A DNA stretch of 64,000 nt from Bryum argenteum (lineage: Eukaryota > Streptophyta > Bryopsida > Bryales > Bryaceae). Positions 1 through 11,460 of the stretch are shown piece by piece. Where the stretch lies: positions 12,875,001 to 12,939,000 of the forward strand of contig CM073325.1 of the NCBI GenBank assembly GCA_037043015.1, written 5' to 3'. Below the pieces are notes generated by a model. It did not search any database, had not been told where the DNA came from, and worked only from the letters and a program-made list of their open reading frames with translations. The first letter of the stretch is position 1. Every line of letters begins with the position of its first letter. The position numbers were made by a program, and so were the translations under genes.

Positions 1-2218
1 CTGGTAAGTGCCTCCGCGATAGTCCACTCAGTTGTTTTCAGCTCGCTGTTGATTTGGAGGACCAGCTTCTGCTAACCTTCACACACAAAGTGATAGCCAG
101 TGCCGTTTATTCTTTTTCCTTTTTTTGTGAAAACTTTTCTTTTCTTTCTTCTACTTCAACGGCCACTTCCTGTGATACCCTCGTGAGATATGTATAGGAA
201 GATGGCGTTGAACTAGCAAGCTTGATCAAAGCCTCCAACATGTATAGACGTTCCAAGCCACGAAACATCGTAACTGACTACATTCCACCTACCGAAGAGG
301 AGATGGAAGCATTTGGGAAGGCCCACCTGGAGTATGATAACATTCTTCATCTCACTATCATGAGGCCACTTATACTCTTTGTAAAGGTTAATATGCATCA
401 TCGGCTAAATCAACAAAAGACTCGTATTGATAGTTTTATCTCTGATGATAAACTTTGGTGCTCGTACAGCGTCATGAAGCAGCTCTTCAGCCCTGTTTAT
501 TTCCACGTCCAGGAGAATGGGTCAGTGAGAAGAGGCCTGCCACGCCTCACCAAGGAAAGGCCGATCCTTCTCGTCTGTAATCACACATTCGTGGGGTTCG
601 ACTTAGGAATACTCATGGGATCTTTCATAGAAAGCCAGAACGTGACGATTCGGGCCTTGGCACACCCACTTCTGACAGCAGGTAACGACGTTTCTCTAAC
701 GAAGCAAACCATCAACTTTAGGCTACCCTCAGATATGAAGACAATAGCATTTTACCAACTTTGACAAACGAACTTTGCAGATCAACCTGGAGGGATCGTC
801 GCTTTTAATTATTTGCCCGACTTGGCACGATTACTGGGATCTGTTCCGACATCAGGACGCAACTTGTACAAACTTTTGGCAGCGAAGGAGACCGTCTTAC
901 TTCTTCCAGGTGGAATGCGTGAAGCAGTCAAGCGGAAGGTTATACCTCTTCCCCGTAACTTTCTCTCGATAGAGGGTGACTGACCACTAACTTTTCCATC
1001 TGGTATCTCATTCCTTCTTGCTCACGGAAATAGGAGGAGAAATACACGTTAATTTGGCCTCATAAACCAGAGTTTGTGAGGACTGCCATCCGGCACGGTG
1101 CAGTTATCATACCTATGGCTGCTGTTGGCGGCGATGAATTTATCAAGGTATACTTCTTCCATCCACAAAATTAACTCAGAATTTTCTCTCTTGAATTTTT
1201 CGTCGCTTCACAGAGGCAGAGGCCAGCACGTTTCTTTGAATCTAAGCAACTGCATCAGGAGTAACTAGTGGGTCCGCTATCCTAAGTGACCCTCTCTGAT
1301 ATATGCTGCAGGTAGTATTAGATCAACACCAGATTTTAGATTTACCAATAATTGGAGAGCAGCTAGAGCGCCTCGGAAGCCAAATACCACGAGCCAGGTA
1401 CAATCTCATCTCTCCTTTCGATCAACGATCCTGAATACAGATTGCAAGGGGAACAAGTGCGTTGTTGTCAAGATTCTCGTTTATTCGCAACTGACCATAT
1501 TATACTTTGTTACAGACATGGACAAGAAGGAGCAGACGACGAAGGACACATGCTAGGTAGCGTTGGCATTCCCACCCCGCCCCCTCGCATGTACTTCTTA
1601 TACCAGAAGCCAATCTTCACTCACAGTACGTACCACTACGTTTTACGTTGAGTTCTTCTACTGCTTATTTGTTCCAAGCTATCACACTCGACATTCTATA
1701 TCGAAGATTTTACAAAGTACAAGGGTTTCATCGACGAGAGTAAAGGGGACATCCCCATATGTTATATATAATGGCATGCATACCTCTACCTTTAATTCGA
1801 ATCAAACCTTCATACATTTTGCTAATTAAGAAAGATAGATCATAGCCAGTAAGTACAGAGTTCGTCAAAATGTGATTTCGAAGCTTCTATGAGGTTTGCA
1901 AGATGACCACTATTAAAAGTTAATGTTTGCATCCCTCAGGGAATTTAGCAAGTGAAGGAAAATACATATAGCTAGACTGAGAGTTTTGCGTATAATGCAG
2001 AGCTCAGAGACTCCTTGGACGACAAAGCACTGGTGGAGGCTCTGTATAAACAAGTGAAGATGGAGATCGAGGCAGGGCTGTCCTATTTGTTGAAGATGCG
2101 AAACGAGGATGTCTATCAAGATTTCGTGCCGAGGATCCTGTATGAAAAGATGTGGGGTAAACAGGCACCGACATTTACTCCGAAGCAAGAGCCAGGCACA
2201 TCTGAAAAACATTCATGA
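1..2218 (+). CDS. Phytyl-ester-synthase (PES1/2)-like acyltransferase, 3' exons only
   Basis: These exons encode the C-terminal acyltransferase half of a plastid PES/DGAT2-like protein. In the family this half transfers acyl groups to phytol or diacylglycerol after an N-terminal alpha/beta-hydrolase half, which must lie left of the window. Position 4 is a GTAAGT donor. Proposed exons are 1-3, about 221-681, 781-938, 1034-1147, 1312-1397, 1516-1625 and 2001-2218, each with GT and AG borders and matching phases, ending in TGA. Landmarks are the YRR...VTDYIPPT lead-in, the acyltransferase block with NHTFVGFD, the LLLPGGMREAVKRK block, the WPHKPEFVRTAIRHGA block and a C-terminal EDVYQDFVPRILYEKMWG block. 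No frameshift is seen. The first acceptor (AG at 215-216 or 219-220) is uncertain. The family assignment rests on motif order; the substrate is inferred from family. Confidence 0.85.
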
Positions 2219-2332
2219 TCAAATCAGGTATGAGAGAAACTGTTACCTTTAATTACCCCCTCTTAGTCTCCATGCCAGAAAAGCAAGTACTTAGAACCAG
2301 CAGTTCTCAGTTTACAGATATATATATTGTAC

Positions 2333-3320
2333 TTAACCCCTAAGTGCCCAAGAGCGCCAAAACGGCTTTTGGATGTTTCGGGCACCTTACAAAATCGGTC
2401 TCATTTTGGTATATTGGGCGATGATTAGCTATAGGTGAAAGAATACATGCACACTAAATGTGGTAAAACTTACAAAGCCAAATTCCAATTTTAGAACTTT
2501 ATCACATAAAATTTAGTTTTCAAGCCCAAAACGAGTAGCAAAAATATTAAATAAAGAGTTCTTTTTAAAATAAAAAATAAAAATATATTAATAATAACAC
2601 AACCACTCAGATTTTTAAAATTTTCAAAATGAAACTCTTACCACTTTTACAAAAGCACCCTTTAAAATTTACAACATCAAGTTTTAAAATTTGCAAAAAG
2701 CATTTTGCATCAACTTTGATTGTTATAATTTTTCAAATGGTGAAGATCCAATGGTTAAAATATTTAACCCCTAAACGCCCAAGGGGGGGTAATGCTGATT
2801 TTTTCAAAATTGAGTAAAAACAAATAAAAGATGAAAATGGAAAATCCAACCGTAGGATCTTCTTTGGAGCATGGCAATTAGTATGAACGCCAAGTTGCAT
2901 GCCATTTGGAGCTATGGATTTCAAGATCCATGCAAAAAAGGGGTGAAGATCACACCACCAAAACTTCATGAAAAATCTCTTTTGCCCACTCTCACAAATT
3001 AAGGATCAAGGTTTTTACTATTTATCCAAGGAGGGAGTAGAGTTAACCCACCGAGGAGTTGAGCAAAAAAAACGGCGGATGAAAAATCGATGGGATGAAA
3101 GCGGGGTTGTGCACCAAAGATGGAGCCTCACATCCAGAATGTCGAAAAACGACACTGTGGGCGCTTAAGGGTTAATGGAAGTTGTTATTGTAGTTAGTTC
3201 GAAGTTATCGGTTAAAAGTAGAAAAAAACTAGTATATTTTTTGACCATATCTCAATTGCAATAAGGTGGTCGAAAGTTGGAGTTCTTGACCCAAATCATT
3301 CCTTGGGCACTTAGGGTTAG
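2333..3320. mobile_element. TTAA-ended terminal-inverted-repeat element, copy A
   Basis: The left end reads TTAACCCCTAAGTGCCCAAG. The right end is its near-exact inverse, but ends TTAG instead of TTAA. Length is about 988 bp and there is no coding capacity. Another member of the same broad family (2764-3175) sits inside it, so copy A is the older insertion. It lies just downstream of the acyltransferase gene. Confidence 0.7.
2764..3175. mobile_element. TTAA-ended element, copy B (nested in copy A)
   Basis: This 412-bp element is bounded by TTAA on both sides, with ends TTAACCCCTAAACGCCC and GGGCGCTTAAGGGTTAA. Near the right end is a short stem-loop, TGTCG-AAAAA-CGACA, also found near one end of copies C, D and E. 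No transposase ORF. A non-autonomous member of the family. Confidence 0.75.
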
Positions 3321-4677
3321 TCATAATCCTAATTGTGTTCTACTAAATTATTTTGAAATTGAATGCAGATTGTGGAACCCTTCGCCGCTAAGATTCAGCA
3401 TTGATTACATGACTCCACTGGACTGAAATTTATTGAAACATCTGGTCTTAGATTTCCTTTACCGTCTAAGAACAACCACTTAGAAGCTACTATGCTAAAT
3501 AGTCTAGAGATTTTATGGCAAAGATGGGTGGAATTGCTTGTTTGGCAATTGGAATTCGCACAATGGCTTAATATAACGTTAATGAAGATGCCAAGCCTTG
3601 TAGAGAGTCCAACTGTCCAATGAGTACATGTAAAAGATTTCAGATTTTGCATAGAAGTTTGATGGAGACATCAAACAATTAAAGTGGAGGGCTATAAAAC
3701 AAGATTTTTTAAATTCAAATTAGCATATTCATTAATTTAGTTCAAAGGCTACAAACTTAGTAGCAATATTCTTATTGTAATGAGGAAAAGTATGTAAGTA
3801 CAATATAAACTTGAATTGCAAATATAAAAACCTAATTAGGATAAAGAGTTTGTTAACATGTGATTAATAAAGGCAGTTTAAAGTTCACCTTTTGGTAAAC
3901 TATAGAACATCCCTTTAGAGATAAAGCTAATAGTCAAGATTTATTTCATGAGAATAGAGTGCCTACCACCTCCTGCTAGCAAGTGAAGGAAGCGTGATAA
4001 TTTTATAGATTATTTTTCCTTTTTGTGAATTGAATATTGACCAAGTTCGATTTCAAATATTTTATATGGTAGGTCATTGAAGACCTATACATATTTTCTT
4101 TTATTGTCAAAAATCAAAACACATAGCCTGGAACAGTTAAAAATTCAAACCAAAAAGTTTAAGGTACCTGCTACATTTACTTAGTCTACAAACTTGCTAT
4201 TATTTTTTAATAACTCTATAGTTTAATGCTTGATTTAAGATTGTAAGATCCTAAACCTATCATTCAATTGTCCAGTTGTACGGCTATTCAATTTGATTGT
4301 GTAATTTTTAGCAATGGTGTCGAGTTTCTTACCACACATAACACAGTATTGAGAAAAACCGCTTATGGCCTAGTGCGGTTTGTGCTTATTATAACAACTT
4401 AAATACACTGACAATATAAAAACATATTGGTATAATGAAATTTAGTTGTAAAGAATGCATAGCCTTTAAAAAAATCTAATTCTGAATATTGTGCCTATGC
4501 TATTTTATGAACAATTTATTATTTACAATAATTTCATTCAACACACTCAGATAAGTATATACGACATGAAAAAATAAGTATATTAAAAAAATTAAAACAT
4601 CTGAAATAATATATTCATGTAGTAAAAATCATTCAAACCATTCGATTAACATGCCTGTAAAAACTTGTGCTAGTCAA
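3321..4677. other. AT-rich intergenic stretch without recognisable genes
   Basis: The sequence is AT-rich and its reading frames are short and lack family motifs. I see no RNA gene and no convincing repeat structure. Confidence 0.6.
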
Positions 4678-5223
4678 CTATATCCATCTAATATGTGTGA
4701 TACGATCTTGCCGCCACGCAGTTATCATACCCTCAACATCTTGAACAATCAATTGCTCTTGATCATCATCTTTGTTTAGTACCATAAGAGGAGCTACTTC
4801 AACTTTCTGTACAGCCTCTTTGTAAAAGCCCTCTAGGTGGATCCTATTCAGGGATGTCAATATAGACGTCTTTTGAGTTTTTTTGGTCGGACGGACGTCC
4901 GTCCGTCTGGACGTCCGTCCGGGGGGGGGGGGGTAAAATGGAATTACTACGACAACAGTAAAAATTTCAACCATTAGATCTTCTTGGAGCTCGCATCTAA
5001 GCCGTTCAAATCTGATATTTTTTAGAGCGACCGAGAAAATTCGCTCCGACCGGCCCCCGGTCGAGGCGACCGAAGGTCGTGGTAACCATGAGATTTGATT
5101 CAGAGATCCACAACCGTCAGATCGATAACGGTCGACCGATCGATTGCGGTCCACCGGTCGAACGGCGGTCGACCGATCGGTCGAACGGCCCGACCGGAAT
5201 TTAAGGAAAATAAATATTTTAAA

Positions 5224-5306
5224 AATCTAAATTTAGAATCCGGTCGCTCCGTCCGATCAGTCGGCCCGACCGATCGGACGGAGCGACCGGATTCTAAATT
5301 TAGATT
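5224..5306. repeat. 83-bp near-perfect palindrome
   Basis: Each arm is 35 bp and exactly complementary, with AATCTAAATTTAGAATCCGG at the outer edge. The 13-bp centre is itself mostly self-complementary (GTCGG/CCGAC). A poly(T) tract follows at once. The outer arm sequence recurs, inverted, at about 7872-7930 in the same hAT-like element. Confidence 0.9.
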
Positions 5307-7573
5307 TATTTTTTTTTTTTTTTATTTTTTTTATTTCCCCGGACGGCGTGGGCGTCCGAAGCCGCCTTGGTAGGGAGCTAAGGATGGCGGCCACTCCTCT
5401 TAACCCTAACCCTATTCTAATTTATTCCAACAACCATTTTGAATTTCTTAACAACTCCCTCCCTAAAGTTTTTCAAGATCCAGATTACACTATTTGGGTT
5501 CCCGGCAAAATAAGATTCTCCTTGCTTTGAGCATTACAATCTCACTAATGGAAAAGAATCAACGGTTTAAATTTTACAAGTGACTAAAAACTCAAGTGAA
5601 CTTTAAGATCCTACGGTTGGATCTTCTAAACATTGTTTCAAATGAGGCTTTATAAGCATGGAGAATTTAGGCAATTTCGCATCAAGGATATCTAGGGATT
5701 AAGATCTCTTTATTTTATCTATAAATTACAACCATACTTAAGTTACTTTTGCGAATTGATTGATGATTCATTTAATCTTATTATCATGGTCCGGAAGATG
5801 TTACTTACTTTGTACTACTTATGGCATGTTGATGTTTAACAACTTAAAAGAGAAAATAGGATGACGTTCATGTGTTTTCTAGTTTAAATTACGTATTTTT
5901 CTTTAATTCCCAAATTGCAAACTTTAGGAACAAGCCTAATGTCTTAATTCACCGTGAAGGGCACTTGGTATTTTGGGGGTGTAAGTTCTTAGTGTCATTT
6001 GCCAAAAACACATAGCATCATAAGGGTCAAATAAGATTAAATAAAAAATCTTCACTTGAGGATAAGAAAACGCTTCCACAAAGATTACATTTATTCAATA
6101 CAAATTTTATTGCCATATAAATCAAATGGGGTCAATATCAACTAATCGCATCTTAAAATAATATATCATTGTATATTTGATCATGTAGTATTATGAATTG
6201 CTATAATAAGATATTGAAGATACATCACTTTCTACAAAAATCAAAAATAACATACGCCATAAACGTGGACATGACTCATATTTATTCAGGAGTTATGAAC
6301 ATCTACCAAGATCAATTAAATGAAAAATCTATATTTACACATTACCACTATGTAACTTGTTAAATGTTTAGGAGAGTCTTATAGAAATATAATCTTTTAT
6401 ACTCGCACATACACTTGAAAGACAAATATTAGCACATAATACTTTGTAGTATTGTTCTTCTAAATTTGGGTTGCATGAATTTGTATTGTAAGTTTTATGT
6501 TATATGTCTTTTTCCTTCACATATTTATATATTTATATGATGCTAATAGCCTTTCAATATAGTACATGATTGGATATTCACTCTAACGCTCAACCACTAA
6601 AGGCCCAATCAACCATTTTGTACTCTATTCCGAATTTTGACAAGATGTATCTGATTTTAAAAGGATTCTTGTTGGACTTATTTTTTACCTCCGAGATGTA
6701 AGATGGGTTGAAAACCTCATTTACATTACAAAAACTAGTTTGGAATCATGTATTGTTTACACCAACCCTTCAATCACAAACATGACAAGGTTTGCATAAT
6801 ATTGAATAACTTATTATAAAAGAAAACTAGTAGTATTCTTCATAGATAAGTATTGGCCTTTTTCATATAAGATAAAATTTAAGGAAACCATACAAATAAA
6901 TAAGTACTAAGAATAGAAATGAGAATTTTATTTTGCTATTGAAAGTTTAGGTGTCTTTAATCTATTACAAGAGAATTATTAACTATTATGAGGATTTAAC
7001 CTACAACAATTTAATCTAAGAATTAAGATTTTTATATTGTCTTTGGGAAGAAAGTTTACAAGAGTTAGAAAACTCACATTTCTTAACACATTTATTTTTC
7101 CTTCAACCCCCCTAGCCTTTAGGGGTTAAATAAACAACCACCCATTTGGATTCAAATAAAATTTGCTTAGATACTTAGATCCGTAAATGGTTAGTAACTA
7201 TAATATTTTTCATTATCATAAGTCAATGTGAATATATTGCAAATTCTATCAAAGCATGACATTGTACCCCTAAAGAATTCCAAGTGATTCATGGATAGTT
7301 AAGATTCATATGAACAATGAGGGGTTATTTATAATAAGTTCTATTTTTCATGTGTGTCCAAGCCCATAAGATCTTTTGAGTAAAACATTCCCTTCTATGA
7401 AAAGAAGATCTTCCCGACATTCCCCTGACAAATCGGCATGTGGATCAATGCCCTGATTTTAGGTTGTAGGTACAATGTCAGGTACCTTAAAATAGACAAT
7501 TCTTAAATGCAAGCAAGAGGAGGAAGAGGAAGAGAGAAGTGGAAAGTGGGAGTGTTGGTGAGTGAGAGAGGAA

Positions 7574-7873
7574 GAGAGGAGCGCAAGACACCAATTGGTT
7601 GCTGGGTCGATCGGTTGGTCGATCGGTCGACAATGGTCGGTCGCTCGGTCGGTCGCTCGGTAGGTCGATCGGTTGGTCCCTCCGTCAATCGGTCGCTCAG
7701 GCCATAGGCCAAATTTTTTGATTTTTTTTTTTTTTTTTTTCCCTTGAATTCCGGTCGCGCCCTCCGACCGATCGGTCGGCCTGCGACCGTGTCCGATCCA
7801 TCGACCGAGCGACCGACCGATGTCGACCGATCGACCGACCGATCGACCGGTCGGTGTCTTGCGCTCCTCTCTT
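7574..7873. repeat. About 300-bp foldback of GGTCG-rich arms around a poly(T) centre
   Basis: The outer arm at about 7574-7594 (AAGAGAGGAGCGCAAGACAC) is the exact inverse of about 7853-7873. Further in, the GGTCGATCGG(T/C)CGGTCGATC-type runs at 7614-7640 and 7821-7848 are inverse with few mismatches. The two arms flank a T-rich centre at 7713-7740. Confidence 0.75.
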
Positions 7874-8727
7874 GCGACCGGATTCTAAATTTAGATTTTT
7901 TAAAATTTTATTTTTTCCTTAAATTCCGGTCGGGCCGTCCGACCGATCCGTCGACCGCCGTCCAACCGGTCGATCGCGATAAATCCAACGGTACGAGGCT
8001 GCGGCAATTGATCGGACGGCTATTGAGCTACCGGTCGGCATGCCGGTTGCCCCGGGTCGGGCCGGTCGGCAGGCCGGTCGCCCGGGCTGACGGCCATTCT
8101 GGGGGCCGGTCGCTCGGGCCGACGGCCATCCTAGAGGCCGGTCGCCCCATTTACCTTAAGTAAAAAGTCCAAAATCTCTAAGTCACGGACGCTCCCTTAA
8201 TCCCCTGCGGACATCCGACGGACGTCCGGACGCCGTGACATCCCTGATCCTATTATGCAACTGTTCAAACCCTAACAACGATATGATTCTTGCAATTGTC
8301 ACTGTAATGTCCTCGTAAATATTAAGTAAATTCACGCGATCATCAACCTTAAACACGACTCCAGTGGTCAATGTCTATATACTTGCAACACTATGATCAA
8401 GTGAGCTGCTTGGAACCCCGGCCATTATTGCCGTTGTAGGTTCGCCTAGTGAAACCCTAATTGCGGTTGATGGTCTTCTTGAATTACTTGAATGTCTTTT
8501 CGAATTGTGTCAGTTGCTACTGCTATCCCCTTATCTCGCCCAATAACTTTTTCTCTCAGTTTCTTTGATCTATTGAAACGTCGTAATAGTTGTGAATCCT
8601 CAATCGCAGAGCTTTCCAATCCCGATACATTCGTAATTAGCGGAACTATCATCTGTTTTTTATTTCCTGTCTCTTCTGCAGCTACAACTTTTGGTCTCGA
8701 AAATGGTATAGTATCATCATGGACCAA

Positions 8728-10295
8728 TGTTGTCCATCTCTAACTCATCAGGACTTCCCCGCAATTGTTGTGGTATTGCCGCGGTACTGTTGCAGTGTTG
8801 CGGCCATCACTTAACAGTATAGTACACACGTTGTATTGTTGCAGTATCGCAGCGAGTACATTGATCGCACTGGTGATGTTTATCAAAAATTGTATAGTAT
8901 TGTGCGTTGTAATTGTACTGTTGCACTATTGTAATTGCATTGATAGTATATCGTTGCACTAATATTCAGCAACAATTAGTTTGAATTAATTTGAAGTCAT
9001 TCAGTACTGAGGCTACATTGAAACAAGTAAATGGAATATCGAGAATAATGGATTGAATAATATCTAAAATGACCCTCTGAATAAATTTTGGACGATTTGT
9101 AATGTTCTTATGCATCAAATTTTGAGATCATTCACATGCTTCAGATAAATACATTCCACATAACTCAAATTGAGTTACAAACAACACATTTAATGATATT
9201 TCAAATGGGTACAAATTTCCCTTGATACCAAATCTTCTTCTTTGCATTTACTCTTCGACTCTATGGCCATTTATCCTTGGACAATTTGCACGAGTCCATA
9301 TTAAGAAAAGAGGCTTTAATCCTACCCATGTCTTCTACCAAGTAATCTCACACTTCTCTAGCTTCATATCATCATTGTGTTTTGTTTTTGAGTAATTCTA
9401 GGTGTACTCCCTGTGAACACAATTACCAGATGAGGACCCAAAAAATTACATAGTCACAACATAGTATAGTATAGTATGTAATAGGCACTTAAGGTGTATA
9501 GTGTCAATGGCTATATTTTTGAATTAATTAATTAACAAGATGAAGCTTGTGGAAGCATGTTTTGCCGCATGGACCTCTTTGAGGGGGTGCCACATGAACC
9601 TGGGGTGCATTTAAAATTAAAATATCATTCCGTCCGGCCCTACCTCCAACCCTCTTATACTTTTTAAGGAGAGGAAGCGGCTCCAAACAGTCTGGGATAA
9701 ATCCCTCCAAGACTCTCTCCCCCAAGACCCCGTCTCCAAGACTCCCTTCTCCCAAGACCCCAGAACCTCCCCATACCATCACCATGTCCTACCATCACTA
9801 TGCCATACCATCACTATGACCCCCTACCCCAGGACCCCATGCAGTGCAGGCCCCTTGCCCCCTCTGGAACTCCCCAGGATCCCAAGACTCCAAGCCTCTA
9901 ATGAATTAATGCCCCTGCAGATAAGTTTCAGTGGATAGTCACTTCAAATGAACCAACATCCGACATAAGAACCCACATCCACTAGAACAACTAAAGCTAC
10001 TATTCAAGTTAACAGATATAAACTCAAAAAATCATTTCACTTGCTGTGAATACTCTAAAGCATTTTGTTGGTGGTTAAAGCATCCGCAAGAGCAGCAAAT
10101 CCCTGCAGAATACTAAGGTTTGACCTTTCATGTAAGTGTGTGAACTGATGGCATGGGAGCACAAGAATTTTGTACTTTACTTACAAATGCATATCAAAAT
10201 ACATGCTGACTCAAAGCGATTCTGAGTTACTCATAAATTAGAACCTCTTATTACTTGTGAGAAATATCTAAGCTACGTGAATGATTGTGTACCTT
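8728..10295. other. Intergenic stretch with low-complexity DNA
   Basis: No supported gene. At about 8765-8955 there are irregular repeats of a TGTTGCAGTATTGC type. At about 9700-9850 there is a C-rich run of repeated CCCAAGACC and ACCATCACTATG units. Open frames across these runs are by-products of low complexity. Confidence 0.5.
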
Positions 10296-10299
10296 CACT

Positions 10300-11440
10300 A
10301 CAACAAATCCAGCCCAATGTAACTAGGTTTTATGACTAAAATCGGACATAAATCAAAATGTGACTAGCACCATCTGTAATCATTTGGACTTAGTCGCTTC
10401 GGACAATCTGACTAGCACTCTAGCAGTCATATCGGACAGTTTTTGTTCCCAATACTGCGTTCCCACAGTGTTTTGGGACCTCAAATGGGGACCTGCGCTG
10501 GGACTTGGGAAAATATGACTTTGTAAAGTCATATATAGTTGACTATTCCTAGGCAGAAATATGGTATAGGTGACTAAGTATAGTCAACAATATATGACTC
10601 TACGTAGTCACCAATACAGAAATAACTTTAGAATGGCATGACTAATTGTAGTGAGGTATCAGTCAACTTATGAATGGTTTTATCACTACGCACTGTAGTG
10701 TGATGGTGACTTATTTGAGTCAAACATTGAGTAGGGAAAGTACGACTTGTTGAAGTCACATCTTATTGACTACCCAAAGTCACAAATATTGAAATAGCTT
10801 CTAAATGATATGACTAACCAGAGTAAGGTGTTACTTAAAATATCAACGACTTTATCACTACGCATAGTATTGTGGTGGTGACTGCATTAAGTCATTCACT
10901 TTGGATAATATGACTCTGTAGAACCATCTGGTAGTGACTATACATAGTCACTAATGTTGAAATCATGAGATGGACATGATTAATTGTAGTGAGGTATCAG
11001 TGAATATATTGATGGTTTTGTCACTACGCATAGTGATGTGGTTGTGACTATATTGCGTCATACATAAACTTGAGATAATACGACTCTGTAGAGTCATATA
11101 TACTTCACTACACATAGACACCGATATCATCATTCTGATGACTATGTAGAGTCCTTACATATTTGTTTCTTTTACTGTCGAAAGTCAAATTTTAATCTTG
11201 AATTGGTTTTTCTGTGACTAGAACTTCCCTGTCCCTACTCTAATTTAAGCGTTTACCACTCACTTGAATATGCCATTTTTACTGTGCGTAGTTACAGATT
11301 TTAATTTGATATTAGAGTGGTACTAAGATGTGGTGACTATTACAAGTCAACAATGCCGTTGTGAGCACTATGTCAGGTCATGCAAGTGATATTCAAAGGT
11401 TTCACTGAAAAAGAAAATTCGTGATCAAACATGATGCACT
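10300..11440. repeat. CACTA subterminal repeat region
   Basis: Recurrent palindromic units built on TATGACT...AGTCATA and GTGACTA...TAGTCAC occur every few tens of bases, often paired as inverted copies. Similar AGTCAC/GTGACT motifs recur in the introns of the gene to the right (for example about 12390-12430, 13080-13210 and 13980-14090), so the motif is spread through the element. Confidence 0.65.
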
Positions 11441-11460
11441 ACAACTGTAACTGGATCGGT

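Larger units (their letters stand above)
4849..8246. mobile_element. hAT-like transposon, 3.4 kb, non-autonomous, TSD ATCCTATT
   Basis: Terminal inverted repeats are CAGGGATGTCA at 4849 and TGACATCCCTG ending at 8246. They are flanked by identical 8-bp copies of ATCCTATT at 4841-4848 and 8247-8254. An 8-bp duplication with ends starting CAGGG is the hAT signature. No transposase ORF is visible. About 500 bp at the left and about 650 bp at the right are GC-rich and packed with GGTCG/CGACC motifs, while the middle (about 5400-7500) is AT-rich and apparently empty. Two large palindromes are listed separately. Confidence 0.82.
4678..8727 (-). pseudogene. Unrecognised minus-strand coding region split by a hAT-like insertion
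   Basis: Two open stretches face each other across the 4849-8246 insertion. On the minus strand the frame coming from about 8365 reaches ...GFEQLHNRI at the right junction. It resumes as NRIHLEGFYKEAVQKVEVAP on the left side, ending at a stop near 4678. Removing the insertion and one copy of the 8-bp target duplication rejoins them in frame. A further minus-strand open stretch at 8446-8727, rich in charged residues, may be an upstream exon. I do not recognise the protein. It could be a host gene or an older transposon protein. With the insertion in a coding exon the present allele is presumably null. Confidence 0.5.

Noticed and set aside
4678..5154. 158-codon minus-strand frame as one gene
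   Set aside because: It fuses host-side sequence to the hAT-like element's GGTCG repeats across the insertion border; only the part left of 4841 belongs to the interrupted gene.
5399..5420. TTAACCCTAACCC, telomere-like or a TTAA-family end; and TTTAGGGGTTAA near 7119-7131
   Set aside because: Only two telomere-like units, and the stretch between the two sites lacks the family's internal sequence, so a nested TTAA element there is not supported.
7503..8163. Overlapping frames rich in DRPTERPT or similar repeats
   Set aside because: They are translations of GGTCG/CGACC repeats in the hAT-like element.
9528..9785. Gly/Leu-rich minus-strand frame of 85 codons
   Set aside because: It is built from CCCAAGACCCC-type low-complexity DNA.
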